From: Microtetraspora sp. NBRC 13810
Lineage (GTDB): Bacteria > Actinomycetota > Actinomycetes > Streptosporangiales > Streptosporangiaceae
Length of the DNA: 64,000 nt
Direction: 5' to 3'
NCBI RefSeq assembly: GCF_030268685.1
Contig: NZ_BSRQ01000015.1
Span: 124,001-188,000, forward strand
Part shown: positions 1-9,000 of the stretch, piece by piece
Numbering within the stretch: position 1 is the first letter of the stretch
Layout of the letters: each line of letters starts with the position of its first letter
The notes under the pieces: generated by a model
What the model was told of the DNA's origin: nothing
Seen by the model: the letters and a program-made list of their open reading frames with translations, nothing else
Database searches by the model: none
Made by a program: the position numbers and the translations under genes

Positions 1-2285
1 AGGGTGTCACGATGCTCTTCGCGGCCAGGGAGGGATTCGAGGCTCCCGCGCTGCCCGAGTTGCCCCTGGGCGCACTGGACCGCGACGTCGCCGCCGGTCT
101 CCTCGCCGAGCGGGTCCCGGACCTGACCCCTGCGGTCCGGGGGCGGATCGTCGAGGAATCGGCCGGCAATCCGCTCGCGCTGACCGAACTGGCGGCCGGG
201 CTCACCGCCGAGCAGCGTGCCGGGCGGGTGGACCCGCCGGCCGTGCTGCCCGTCGCCGGGCGGGTGCTCGCCGCGTTCGGGGCGCGGATCGACCGGTTGC
301 CGCCCCGGGCCCGGCTCGTGCTGACGATCGCCGCCGCCGAGGGGACGGGCGACCTGGGGACGGTGCTCCAGGCGGCGCGGAGCCTGGGCGCGTCCGCCGG
401 TGACCTGGACGCCACCGAGGAGGCCGGCCTCGTCCGGATCGCCGGTACCACGATCAGCTTCCGGCATCCGCTGATCCGCTCGGCCGCCTACCAGCGGGCC
501 GCCTTCACCACGCGCCTGACCGTTCACGAGGCGCTCGCCGGGGTCGTCGGCGGGGAGCGGAGGGTGTGGCATATGGCCGCGGCCGCCGCGGCGCCCGACG
601 AGAGCGTCGCGGCCGAGCTGGAGCACGTCGCCGAGAGCGCGCGGGGACGCGGGGCGGCCGCGGCGGCGGTACCCGTCTACGAGCAGGCCGCCCGGCTCAG
701 TCCCGGCCGGGCCGAGCGGGCCAGGCGGATGACCCTGGCCGCCCAGTCGGCGATCACGGCGGGCCGTACCGAGCAGGCGGCCGCGCTGGCCGGGCGGGCG
801 GCCGCGCTGACCGAGGACCCGTCGCTGCGGGCCGGTCTGGCCATGGTCCGGGCGACGGTCGAGTCGGAGCGCGGCGCGCCGGGTGGGGCCGCGCGGCTCC
901 TGATCGAGAACGCGGTTCCCGTCGCGGGCGACGACCCGGAGCTGGCGCTCGTCCTGCTCGTCATCGCCGCGGGGAGCGCCTGGTCCGCCGGCGAGGACGC
1001 CGAGGTGCGGGAGGTGGCCCGGCTCGCCGGCGGCCTCGACCTCGGCGGCGGAGCCGACGCGTCGACCGTGGCGGCCATCGCCGGGCTCGGACGTCTCATC
1101 GACGGCGACTACGCGCGGGCACTGCCCGTTCTCGACGCCTTCGTCACGGAGATACGCTCGCGGCCGCCCGGCGGGCTCATCGTGCGCATCTTCGCGGGCA
1201 ACGTCGCCCTGCTGCTCGGCGACGACGAGGCGGCGTTGGAGCTGTCCGCCGCCGATGTGGCCCGCGGTCGCCGGCTGGGCCAGGCCGGCGCGCTGCCCGG
1301 AGTCCTGCAGATCCAGGCGCAGGCACAGGTCGTGGCCGGTCTGCACCACGACGCCGCCGCCGCGGTCGCGGAGGCCCTGACCCTGGCCCGCGACACCGGC
1401 CAGAGTCACCGGGTCGGCCGCCTCGGCGCGGTCGCGGCCCGGATCGCGGCCGTGCACGGCGACGAGGACCGCTGCCGTGAGCTGGCCCGGGGCGCGGCGG
1501 CGGGCTTGCCCCGGGAAGGTGCAGCGGTCCGGGACGAAGGTGCGGTGGGTTTCGGGCGTATCGCGGAGGCGGCGGCGTACGCGGAATGCGCGCTGGGGCT
1601 GCTCGACCTCACCCTCGGGCGATACGAGCAGGCGGCGCGGCGGCTTGAGGAGATCGTCCGCGGGCCCGCCCGGCACACGGCCGCCGCCCTGTTCGCCGTC
1701 ACCGACCTGGTCGAGGCCGCGGTCCGCGCCGGTGCGCCGGAACGGGCGCGGCAGCCGTTCGCGCGGTTCGCGGCGTGGGCGCGGGCGGCGGACAGGCCGT
1801 GGGCGGACGCCGTCGTGCTGCGCTGCCGCGCTCTGCTGAGCCCCGCGGGCGAGGCCGGTGAGCTGTACGCGGAGGCCGTGCGCCTGCACGGGCGGGGCGG
1901 GCGGCCCTTCGAGCGTGCCCGCACCGAGTTGCTGTACGGGGAGTGGCTGCGCCGGAGCCGTCGCAGGTCGGACGCGCGTACGCCGCTGCGCTCGGCGCTG
2001 GAGATCTTCGAGCGGCTGGGAGCGGTGCCGTGGGCCGAGCGCGTCCGGGCCGAGTTGCGCGCCTCGGGGGACGCCGTGCCGGGCGAGGCCGCCGGGCAGG
2101 ACGCGCTCGGACGTCTCACCCCGCAGGAGTCGCAGGTCGTCCGGCTGGCCGCCGAGGGGGTGAGCAACCGGGACATCGCCGCGCGGCTGTTCCTCAGCCA
2201 CCGGACCGTCGAGTACCACCTCTACAAGGCCTATCCCAAGCTGGGAATCGGTTCGCGCGCCGAGCTCGCCCGGTTCCGGTGGTGA
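1..2285 (+). CDS. LuxR-family (LAL-type) transcriptional regulator, 5' end missing
   Basis: The frame is open from base 3 and the first ATG (12) lies inside a conserved region, so the gene starts upstream of the window and about 757 C-terminal residues are visible. The visible start resembles the winged-helix part of an AAA/NACHT-type ATPase as in MalT-like LAL regulators; the Walker motifs would lie upstream. A long Ala/Leu/Arg-rich stretch with TPR-like helical character follows. The last 60 residues are a LuxR HTH, beginning LTPQESQVVRLAAEG and continuing SNRDIAARLFLSHRTVEYH. Members bind DNA and control nearby or distant operons, often of secondary metabolism. The target cannot be inferred; the next gene on the same strand is an oxidoreductase 74 bp downstream. 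Stop TGA at 2283. Confidence 0.9.
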   Translation, partial: GVTMLFAAREGFEAPALPELPLGALDRDVAAGLLAERVPDLTPAVRGRIVEESAGNPLALTELAAGLTAEQRAGRVDPPAVLPVAGRVLAAFGARIDRLPPRARLVLTIAAAEGTGDLGTVLQAARSLGASAGDLDATEEAGLVRIAGTTISFRHPLIRSAAYQRAAFTTRLTVHEALAGVVGGERRVWHMAAAAAAPDESVAAELEHVAESARGRGAAAAAVPVYEQAARLSPGRAERARRMTLAAQSAITAGRTEQAAALAGRAAALTEDPSLRAGLAMVRATVESERGAPGGAARLLIENAVPVAGDDPELALVLLVIAAGSAWSAGEDAEVREVARLAGGLDLGGGADASTVAAIAGLGRLIDGDYARALPVLDAFVTEIRSRPPGGLIVRIFAGNVALLLGDDEAALELSAADVARGRRLGQAGALPGVLQIQAQAQVVAGLHHDAAAAVAEALTLARDTGQSHRVGRLGAVAARIAAVHGDEDRCRELARGAAAGLPREGAAVRDEGAVGFGRIAEAAAYAECALGLLDLTLGRYEQAARRLEEIVRGPARHTAAALFAVTDLVEAAVRAGAPERARQPFARFAAWARAADRPWADAVVLRCRALLSPAGEAGELYAEAVRLHGRGGRPFERARTELLYGEWLRRSRRRSDARTPLRSALEIFERLGAVPWAERVRAELRASGDAVPGEAAGQDALGRLTPQESQVVRLAAEGVSNRDIAARLFLSHRTVEYHLYKAYPKLGIGSRAELARFRW

Positions 2286-2359
2286 CTACCGTGGTGCCAC
2301 GGATTCGGCCCGGTGCCGCCGGCCTCTAGCGTCGTGACCGGTGACGAGAGGAGCTCAAG

Positions 2360-3274
2360 GTGAGCAAGGCGATCGGGTTCTTCGAGCCGGGCGGGCCGGA
2401 GGTGCTGCGGCTGATCGAGGTGGACGAGCCGCAGGCCGGGCCGGGACAGGTGCGCGTCCGGGTCAAGGCGGCCGGCGTGCAGCCGTACGACGTCGCGGTG
2501 GTGGAGGGGTGGGTCCCCGCAGGCGTGGACCCCGGCTTCCCGCGGATCCCGGGCAACGAGTTCGCCGGGGTCGTGGACCGTGTGGGTGCGGGAGTGACCG
2601 GTTTCCTCCCGGGGGACGAGGTCCTCGGCTACGGCAGGCTCAACGGGTACGCCGAGCAGGTGGTGGTCCCGGCCGGCCAGATCACGGCCAAGCCGCCCGC
2701 CATGTCCTGGGAGGTCGCGGGCGGTTTCCCCGCCGGGGCGCTGAACGCCTACGTCGCGCTGCGGGAGCTGGGCGTGGGCGCGGGCGACACGGTGCTGATC
2801 CACGGCGCCGCCGGCGCGGTCGGCGCCGTCGCCGTGCAGTTGGCCCGCCGGTCGGGTGCGACGGTGGTCGCCACGGCCCGCGAAGCGCAACACGACTACC
2901 TGCGCGCACTCGGCGCGCTTCCCGTCGGCTACGGCGACGGCTTCACGGATCGGGTACGGGCCCTGGCGCCGGAGGGGGTGGACGCCTCCCTGGACGGAGT
3001 CGGCGGTGAAGCCCTCGACGCCACCCTCGACCTCGTCAAGGACCGGGACCGCATCCTCACCCTGGTCGAGCATGGGCGGGCGGCGGAACTCGGCATCCGC
3101 ACCATGCCGCCCGACCGCTCGCCCGCGTGGCTGGCCGAGCTCGCCGACCTGTACGCCCGGGGCGAGCTGACCGTCCATGTCCGTGCGACGTTTCCGCTGT
3201 CCCGGGCGGCCGACGCGCTGCGGGCGTACCAGGCGGGGAACGGTCGCGGGAAGATCGTCATCCTCGTCGACTGA
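2360..3274 (+). CDS. zinc-independent NADPH:quinone oxidoreductase (MDR family)
   Basis: This 304-residue protein is a medium-chain dehydrogenase/reductase of the quinone oxidoreductase branch. The N-terminal GroES-like fold (about 1-120) contains the IPGNEFAGVV segment, and the nucleotide-binding Rossmann domain carries IHGAAGAVGAVAVQLA near residue 150. Zinc ligands of true alcohol dehydrogenases are absent. It probably reduces quinones or enones with NADPH in the cytoplasm; the substrate is not known. The GTG start is chosen because an AGAGGAG Shine-Dalgarno (2347-2353) sits 6 nt upstream. A MarR-type regulator follows after 63 nt on the same strand, a frequent arrangement in which the regulator senses an electrophile or quinone that the reductase removes (inference). 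Confidence 0.9.
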   Translation: MSKAIGFFEPGGPEVLRLIEVDEPQAGPGQVRVRVKAAGVQPYDVAVVEGWVPAGVDPGFPRIPGNEFAGVVDRVGAGVTGFLPGDEVLGYGRLNGYAEQVVVPAGQITAKPPAMSWEVAGGFPAGALNAYVALRELGVGAGDTVLIHGAAGAVGAVAVQLARRSGATVVATAREAQHDYLRALGALPVGYGDGFTDRVRALAPEGVDASLDGVGGEALDATLDLVKDRDRILTLVEHGRAAELGIRTMPPDRSPAWLAELADLYARGELTVHVRATFPLSRAADALRAYQAGNGRGKIVILVD

Positions 3275-3337
3275 CCCGCCCGCCATCGCTGTGCACACTC
3301 GCCGGCCGAGGCCGGCAGGACGAACGGGGACGAGACC

Positions 3338-3808
3338 ATGGAGTACACCGACGCCGAGCTGGCCAGGCAACCGATCGGCTACTGGTCCGGGGCCGCGCAC
3401 CGGGCGATCATCGCCTGCATCCGGGGCGAGCTGGCCGCCCTCGGCCTCTCCCAGCCCCAGTACTGGGTGCTGCGTTACCTGTCGGCGGGCGACCTGTCGC
3501 CCGACGGCCAGGGCCTGACCCTCGCGGAGCTGACCGACAGGGTACGGACCTACCTGGGCGACCGTGACGACCTGGAGGCGGATGTCGCGGACCTCCTGGA
3601 ACGCGGGTGGATCACCCGGGACGCCGGCCACCGGTTGTGGATCACGGAGGCCGGGAAGGAGGCGCACGCCCGGGGGAAGGCGCACGCGCCGGGGCTGCGG
3701 GCACGCATCCACGACGGCATCGACGACGCCGACTATGTGACCACGCTGAAGGTGCTGCGCCGCATGATCCGCAACGTCGGCGACGACCCGGACGCGTCCG
3801 GCACCTGA
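3338..3808 (+). CDS. MarR-family winged-helix regulator
   Basis: This 156-residue protein has the MarR layout: an N-terminal dimerisation helix, then a winged HTH at about residues 35-105 (QPQYWVLRYLSAG, then LTLAELTDRV as helix 2), and a C-terminal helix. The short linker DAGHRLWITEAGKEAH is the beta-wing and the start of the following helix. It most likely binds the promoter of its own operon with the oxidoreductase upstream; no operator could be picked out with confidence. Recognition helix similarity to MarR is moderate, and the protein could equally be filed under a PadR or generic winged-helix heading. Confidence 0.82.
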   Translation: MEYTDAELARQPIGYWSGAAHRAIIACIRGELAALGLSQPQYWVLRYLSAGDLSPDGQGLTLAELTDRVRTYLGDRDDLEADVADLLERGWITRDAGHRLWITEAGKEAHARGKAHAPGLRARIHDGIDDADYVTTLKVLRRMIRNVGDDPDASGT

Positions 3809-3847
3809 CGTCCAGGCCCGGGGAAACACCTGGCCGGGAAAAGGAGC

Positions 3848-3880
3848 GGCCCCCCGGACTGCCCAAGCCGGGGGGCCTTC
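3848..3880. terminator. bidirectional terminator hairpin
   Basis: A perfect 10-bp GC stem (3848-3857 with 3868-3877) closes a 10-nt loop. It lies between the converging MarR gene (plus) and the tRNA-like RNA transcript (minus), so it can end both. Confidence 0.8.
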
Positions 3881-3917
3881 GATGTGCCGCCATATGTGGT
3901 GCCGGCGTCTTTTAAGA

Positions 3918-4021
3918 GGGCGGATCAGCTCTTACGACGTGCGCCCTGCCATTGGGCCACCGGGGCAGGAAAGAGCCCCGGGCCGGATTCGAACCGGCAT
4001 CTCAACCATCAAAGTCCACCC
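3918..4021 (-). ncRNA. tRNA-like module II, permuted order (T-arm half before D-arm half)
   Basis: Read on the minus strand from 4021. An outer helix GGGTGGA (4021-4015) pairs with TCCGCCC (3924-3918) with one G.U. Inside it come a 5-bp T-stem GCCGG/CCGGC around the canonical T-loop TTCGAAT (3998-3982), the 3' acceptor strand CCGGGGC (3981-3975), an 8-nt loop TCTTTCCT, the 5' acceptor strand GCCCCGG (3966-3960), T8, and a 4-bp D-stem GCCC/GGGC with loop AATGGCA (3957-3943). All residues that hold the tRNA elbow together (T8, A14, GG in the D-loop, TTC and A58) are present. No normal anticodon stem can be drawn. The terminator follows directly. An ordinary or decayed tRNA reading is possible but explains fewer of the pairings. 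Confidence 0.55.
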
Positions 4022-4057
4022 TCGTTCGATCCGGCACTCGACGGCGATACTGAATCT

Positions 4058-4188
4058 GGAGCGAGAATCTGAATGTGATCGGCCGCCTCTGCCAATTGGG
4101 CTACCGGGGCACGTAGGCGCCCCGGGAAGGATTCGAACCTTCGCTTGAACCGTCGGTCAGCTTCAGCCTCAGCCTCAGCTTGCGCTCC
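4058..4188 (-). ncRNA. tRNA-like module I, permuted order (T-arm half before D-arm half)
   Basis: Read on the minus strand from 4188. Three nested helices join the two flanks: GGAGCG/CGCTCC (4183-4188 with 4058-4063), CTGAA/TTCAG (4162-4166 with 4069-4073) and CGGTT/GGCCG (4148-4152 with 4080-4084, two G.U). The innermost sits where an anticodon stem would, followed by a 5-nt variable loop CAAGC, T-stem GAAGG/CCTTC with loop TTCGAAT (4142-4126), acceptor CCGGGGC (4125-4119), 8-nt loop GCCTACGT, acceptor GCCCCGG (4110-4104), TA, and a D-arm with loop AATTGGCAGA. The acceptor strand is identical to that of module II. It lies 40 nt downstream of the 243-residue protein gene on the same strand. 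Confidence 0.55.
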
Positions 4189-4227
4189 TGGCGCACCCTC
4201 GCACGATGGCGAGGGGGTTCATGGCGC

Positions 4228-4959
4228 CTACCCGAGCAGGTAGGCGAACACCCTGTCGCCGATCTTCTGATCGGTGACACCGGTGCCGTTGGCTTCCTCG
4301 CGGGCGTACTTCACCGCGTCCTGCAGCTTCTGCACGCGGACCAGCAGCTCGTTCACCCGGCGCTGCGGCAGGGCGCCGGAGAAGGCGACCTTCGTCCAGT
4401 AGCCGACCACGACGTCCTCGGTGAACACCTGCACCTGGGCGGGGTGCTTGTCCGTCGCCTCGGCGAGGACGTGGTTGCGCGGCACCTTCTTCGTCCGGGT
4501 CGTCCTGACCGGCTCGGTCCGCCACGTGTCGGTGTTCTCGTCCACGCTCCACGTCTCGGCCGGGTCGAGGACCGGCAGCTTGGAGATGAACGCGTGCACG
4601 TCGGTGAGCTGCTTCTCCAGGAACAGCAGGTACGTCACCGGGACGTCCTCCAGGAGGACCGTGCCGTCGATCCGCACGCTGGCCCTGGCCGCGCAGTTGG
4701 CCCAGTCCTTGGTCGCGGTGACGTCGAAGAGCCTCGTCAGCGCCGTTCCGACATCCTTCAGCACCTCGCCGGCCTGTACCTGGACGCGGGTCGATTCGGA
4801 GGGAAGCTGCTCGCCCTCGTCGTCGATAGGCTGATAAGTGCGCGAAATACCCGACAGAAGCGGCGTCTTCTGGATCGCGTGATATGCGTCCGTCACCTTA
4901 CGCTGGACGTCGGACTTCACGCCTTTCTCGACGGCGAGGATCTGATTGAGCTTGGTCAC
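4228..4959 (-). CDS. conserved hypothetical protein linked to tRNA-like RNAs
   Basis: A 243-residue, hydrophilic, charge-rich cytoplasmic protein without signal peptide, membrane segments or a motif I can assign. It begins MTKLNQILAVEKGVKSDV. I recall similar proteins as widespread hypotheticals in Streptomyces and relatives (possibly a named DUF), but cannot confirm a family name. The middle (FDVTATKDWANCAARASVRI and LLEDVPVTYLLFLEKQL) and the C-terminal helix (ALPQRRVNELLVRVQKLQDA) look like conserved blocks. The GTG start is preceded by AAGG. Downstream on the same strand lie two tRNA-like RNA modules and a terminator, so one transcript could carry all three; an RNA-binding or RNA-handling role is inferred only from this. 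Confidence 0.85.
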   Translation of the reverse strand: MTKLNQILAVEKGVKSDVQRKVTDAYHAIQKTPLLSGISRTYQPIDDEGEQLPSESTRVQVQAGEVLKDVGTALTRLFDVTATKDWANCAARASVRIDGTVLLEDVPVTYLLFLEKQLTDVHAFISKLPVLDPAETWSVDENTDTWRTEPVRTTRTKKVPRNHVLAEATDKHPAQVQVFTEDVVVGYWTKVAFSGALPQRRVNELLVRVQKLQDAVKYAREEANGTGVTDQKIGDRVFAYLLG

Positions 4960-5034
4960 AACACGACCTTAACGCCATAGAGCATCGCAACACACCTGAA
5001 TTACGGCCGATCCAACACGTGAGTGGAAATGTCG

Positions 5035-6081
5035 TTATATGTGGCTGGGTTCGATGGCAATCCGGCGGGAAGTCGTCCGCCATTCCTCCGACGGGAGCGC
5101 GTCCTTCCTCGCCGGGGTGGCAGGGGCAGCGGTGGTCGCGTTGCCGCCGGACAGGACGGCGACGACGGGGCCGGGGGGCAGGGTGGCCCGGTGGGTGAGG
5201 TAGGCGGCGGTGGCGACCGCGCCGCTCGGTTCGGCGCGTTCACCGGTCTCCCGGGTGAGCAGGCCGGTGGCGTACTCGATGCTCTCCTCGGTCACGGTGA
5301 GCATGTCGTCCACGTATCGGTGGATGTGTTCCCAGGCCAGCGCGCCGAGGACCGGGGCGCGGAGGCCGTCGGCCCGGGTGCGGTAGGTGTCCTGGACCGG
5401 CCACTCGGTGCGTCGGCCGGCGCGGAAGCTGGCCGCGCCGTCGGCGGCCAGCTCGGGTTCCACGCCGATCACCCTGATGGCCGGATCGAACGCCTTGGCC
5501 GCCACCGCGATCCCGGCCAGCAGGCCGCCGTTGCAGACCGGCACCAGGATCGTGCCCGGCGCCCGGGGGCCGTAGCCGCCGGAGCCGGGGCCGCTGGAGC
5601 AGTCCGGCAGGTCTGCGGCTATCTCGGCGCCGGCGCTGCCGTGCCCGGCGATGATGTCGAAGTCGTCGGAGCGGACCACCGTGGCGCCGAACCGGTCGGC
5701 GAGGGCCAGGCAGGTGACTTCCCGCAGGGCGGGGGGCGCGATCACCACCTCGGCGCCGAGCCGGCGGGCGGCCGTCACCTTCAGCTCCGGCGCGGTGTCC
5801 GGCAGCACCACGGTCGCCCGCATCCCGTGCTCGGCCGCGGCGTACGCGATGGCCTGGGCGTGGTTGCCGGAGGACTGGGCGACGACGTGCCCGACCCCCC
5901 GCCCGGCCAGGCGCGCCACGGCGTTCACCGCGCCGCGTACCTTGAACGAGCGGGTGGGCTGCCGGTTCTCGGGTTTGATCCACAGGCGTTCGCCGGGCAC
6001 CCGCAGCAGCGGGGTGCGCCGGACGTGGGGCGCGATCCGGGCCGAGGCGGCGGTCACGTCGGCCGTCGTCACGAGGTTCAT
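5035..6081 (-). CDS. PLP-dependent threonine dehydratase / serine racemase-like enzyme
   Basis: A 348-residue fold-type II PLP enzyme. The Schiff-base lysine lies in RSFKVRGAVN near residue 48, followed by the SSGNHAQAIAYAA block; the phosphate loop is PVCNGGLLAG rather than the usual Gly-rich GGGGL, and the late LSGGN motif is present. There is no C-terminal ACT regulatory domain, so it is not a feedback-controlled isoleucine enzyme. Likely reactions are dehydration or racemisation of Ser/Thr or a beta-hydroxy amino acid. The ATG at 6081 overlaps the stop of the NRPS-MFS gene (ATGA, 6078-6081), so translation is coupled and the enzyme most likely prepares a building block (D-Ser, 2-oxobutyrate or a beta-substituted Ala) for the peptide, or belongs to resistance; the choice is open. 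Confidence 0.85.
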   Translation of the reverse strand: MNLVTTADVTAASARIAPHVRRTPLLRVPGERLWIKPENRQPTRSFKVRGAVNAVARLAGRGVGHVVAQSSGNHAQAIAYAAAEHGMRATVVLPDTAPELKVTAARRLGAEVVIAPPALREVTCLALADRFGATVVRSDDFDIIAGHGSAGAEIAADLPDCSSGPGSGGYGPRAPGTILVPVCNGGLLAGIAVAAKAFDPAIRVIGVEPELAADGAASFRAGRRTEWPVQDTYRTRADGLRAPVLGALAWEHIHRYVDDMLTVTEESIEYATGLLTRETGERAEPSGAVATAAYLTHRATLPPGPVVAVLSGGNATTAAPATPARKDALPSEEWRTTSRRIAIEPSHI

Positions 6082-9000
6082 CCGTTCAGCACCTTCCGCT
6101 GGATGGCGTCCAGGTCGGCTTCGGCCGCGGGGGGCGGCGCCGCGTCGGGGACGAGGTCCTCCAGGTGGCGCAGCGGGCGATACCGCAGCCCGAGCAGGCC
6201 CCAGAGCACCAGGAACACGCCGCTGGCCAGCAGCACCACGGCGGCGCCGCCACCGGGGCCGGAGGCGTACCCGTCGGCCCAGCCGGCGAGCGGGCCGGCG
6301 GCCAGGAAGCCGAGCGGCTGCATGGCCGTGGCGAGCATGACGTTGACGGCCAGCACCCGGCCCTGCAGCTCGGGGCCCACCTTCACCTGGATGATGGACA
6401 GCCAGTGGGCGTTGCCGATGCTCATGCAGGCCAGCCGGACGAACAGACCGGCCGCGATCAGCCACACCGCGGGCCACACGCCCATCAGCACCACGCCGAC
6501 GCCGGACCCGACCACGAAGCCGATCATGCCGGTGGCCCGGCGCCGGGTACCGCCCCACACCAGCACCACGCCGGCGCCCACGGCCGCGCCGAGACCGCCG
6601 GCCGCGGTCACCGCGCCCAGGGCGGTCTCCGACCCGATGGCCAGCACGACCGGGGTGACCAGCACCCACATCAGCGCGGTGCAGAAGTTGACCACCGCGA
6701 AGTAGAACGCCATCACCAGCAGCGGCGGGCGCCGGCGCAGGAACCGCCAGCCGCCGGTCAGCGCCGCCTGGAACGTCTCCTCGCGGCGGTGGAACAGCCG
6801 GTCGGGGAAGCGGACCACCAGCAGGGTCACCACGCCCACGGCGAACGTGACCACGTCGACGGCCACCACCGCGGACAGCCCGAACAGGCCGATCAGCGCG
6901 CCTCCGGCGAGCGGCGCCACCACGTTCCCCGCCCCGAATCCCAGGTTGGCCAGGGCGTTGGCCTGCGGGAGGTACGGCTTGGGCACCAACTGGGCGATCG
7001 CGGCCAGATAGGCGGGCTGCTGGAACGCGGTGACCACCGAGGTGACGCCGACGATGGCGCACACGTTCCACAACGCCAGCCCGCCGGTGGTCATCAGCAG
7101 GACGAGCGCCACCATGGCCAGGCCGGAGATCGCGTCACAGGCCAGCATGACCTTGCGCCGGTCCACCCGGTCGGCCAGCGCGCCGCCCAGCGGGGTGAGC
7201 AGCACGGCCGGGATCTGGGACAGCATCGTGACCAGGGCCAGGTCCAGGATCCGGCCGCTCTGCTGGTAGGCCCAGACGCCCAGCGCGAACGAGCTGAGCG
7301 CCGTGCCGATCGCGGAGACGATCTGCCCGCCCGCGACGGTGTAGAAGGGGCGCAGCCCGGTCTTCCCCGAGGCGCGCACCGGGTCGGGCAGCCGCCCGGA
7401 CGCCCAGTCCCGCAGGCGTCCGATCAGCAGGTCGGCCAGCGGTTCGGCCTGGTGCCGCAGGAAGTAGTGCCCGGCCCGGGGCAGCACGGCCAGCTCCGCC
7501 CGGGGCGCGAAGGCCGCCCACTCGGCGTAACGCTCCTCGTGCAGCTCGGTGGCCCGGTCGCGTTCGCCGACCACGCACAGGATCGGGGCGGCCAGCGGCC
7601 GGCCGTCTCCGGCGAGCTCCCGGGTGAACCACTCCTGCGCCTGGTCGGCGTCGTGGCGCATGGCCCGCACCGCGGTGCGCTTGGCGGCCTCGTCCATGTC
7701 GTCGAGCAGGCCGCCGGAGGCGCGCAGCGCGTCCCGGAACATCCGGTCGGAGACCCAGCGGTCACCGCCGAAGAGCCGCCGGGCCAGGCCGGGCAGCTTG
7801 GCGGTGGGGAAGCTGCCGGCCGCTATCACGCCCAGCACCGGGACGCCGTCGGCCTCCAGCCTGCGGGCCAGCGCCACCGCGGGCGCGGAGCCGACGCAGT
7901 GCCCGTAGATCGCGATCGGGCCGGACGCGGCCTTGGCCACCTCGGCGGCCAGCGCGTCCACGAGACCGGCGAGCGGCAGCGGCGTCTCGTCCGGCCGGGC
8001 CGGGTCGTGGCCCGGCGGCTCCACCGCGAGCACCTCCACCCGGTCGCCGAGCGCCCGGGCCAGCGGCTGGTACACCGCCGCCGACCCGCCGCCGTACGGC
8101 ACGCACACCAGGGTGAACTCGCTGGCGGGGCCGCCGCCGAGGCGGTGCAGGAGCCCGCCGCCGTCCCGGTCGTCCAGGAACGCGGCCAGCTCGGCGACCG
8201 TCGGCCGGGTGAACAGGTCGATCACCCGCAGCCCGTGGCCGATCTCCTTGACCGCGCGCACCGCGGCGAAGGAGTCCCCGCCCAGGGCGAAGAAGTCGTC
8301 GTGCGCGCCGACCTCGGTCACGTCGAGCACCCTGGCCCACGCCCTGGCGACGAGTTCCTCGCCGGCGGTGCCCGGGGGCGTGAACTCGGTGACCTCAGGT
8401 CGCGGTTCCGGCAGGGCGGCCCGGTCCACCTTGCCGTTCGGGTTGAGCGGCAGCCGGTCGAGCACCACGAGCTGCGCCGGGACCATGTAGTCGGGCAGCC
8501 GCTCGCGCAGCGCGGACCGGACCGCGGGCGGGTCCACGGCGCTTCCGGCGGCCGGGGTCACCCAGGCGGCGAGCTGCCGGGCCCTGCCCTCGCCCGTCGG
8601 CAGCACCACGGCTTCGGCGATCTGTGGCAGGGCCCGCAGCGCGGTGCTCACCTCGCCCAGCTCGACCCGGTAGCCGCGCACCTTGACCTGGTCGTCCACC
8701 CGGCCGCGGAACTCCACCTGCCCGCCGGCGGTGACCCGCAGCAGGTCGCCGCTCCGGTAGCAGCGTCCCTCACCGGTGACCGGGTCGGGGACGAACCGTT
8801 CCGCGGTCAGCTCCGGCAGGCCGATGTACCCGCGGGTGACGCCGGGGCCGCCGACCACGAGCTCGCCCGGCACGCCCACCGGCACCGGCCGCAGGTTCGC
8901 GTCCACCAGGTGCCCGTACACCCCAGGCAGGGGCCGGCCGAGCGGCACGATCCCGGTGCGGTGCCCGGCCGGGATCTCCTCGGTGTCGCAGACGAGGCAG

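Noticed and set aside
3882-4148. Plus-strand frame across the tRNA-like region
   Set aside because: Cys/Arg-rich low-complexity product without homology; the segment is explained better by RNA structure on the other strand.
3880-4200. Attachment-site remnant of an integrated element
   Set aside because: tRNA-like pieces could be att sites, but no integrase, no distal repeat and no phage genes occur, and the nested pairings are unexplained by that idea.
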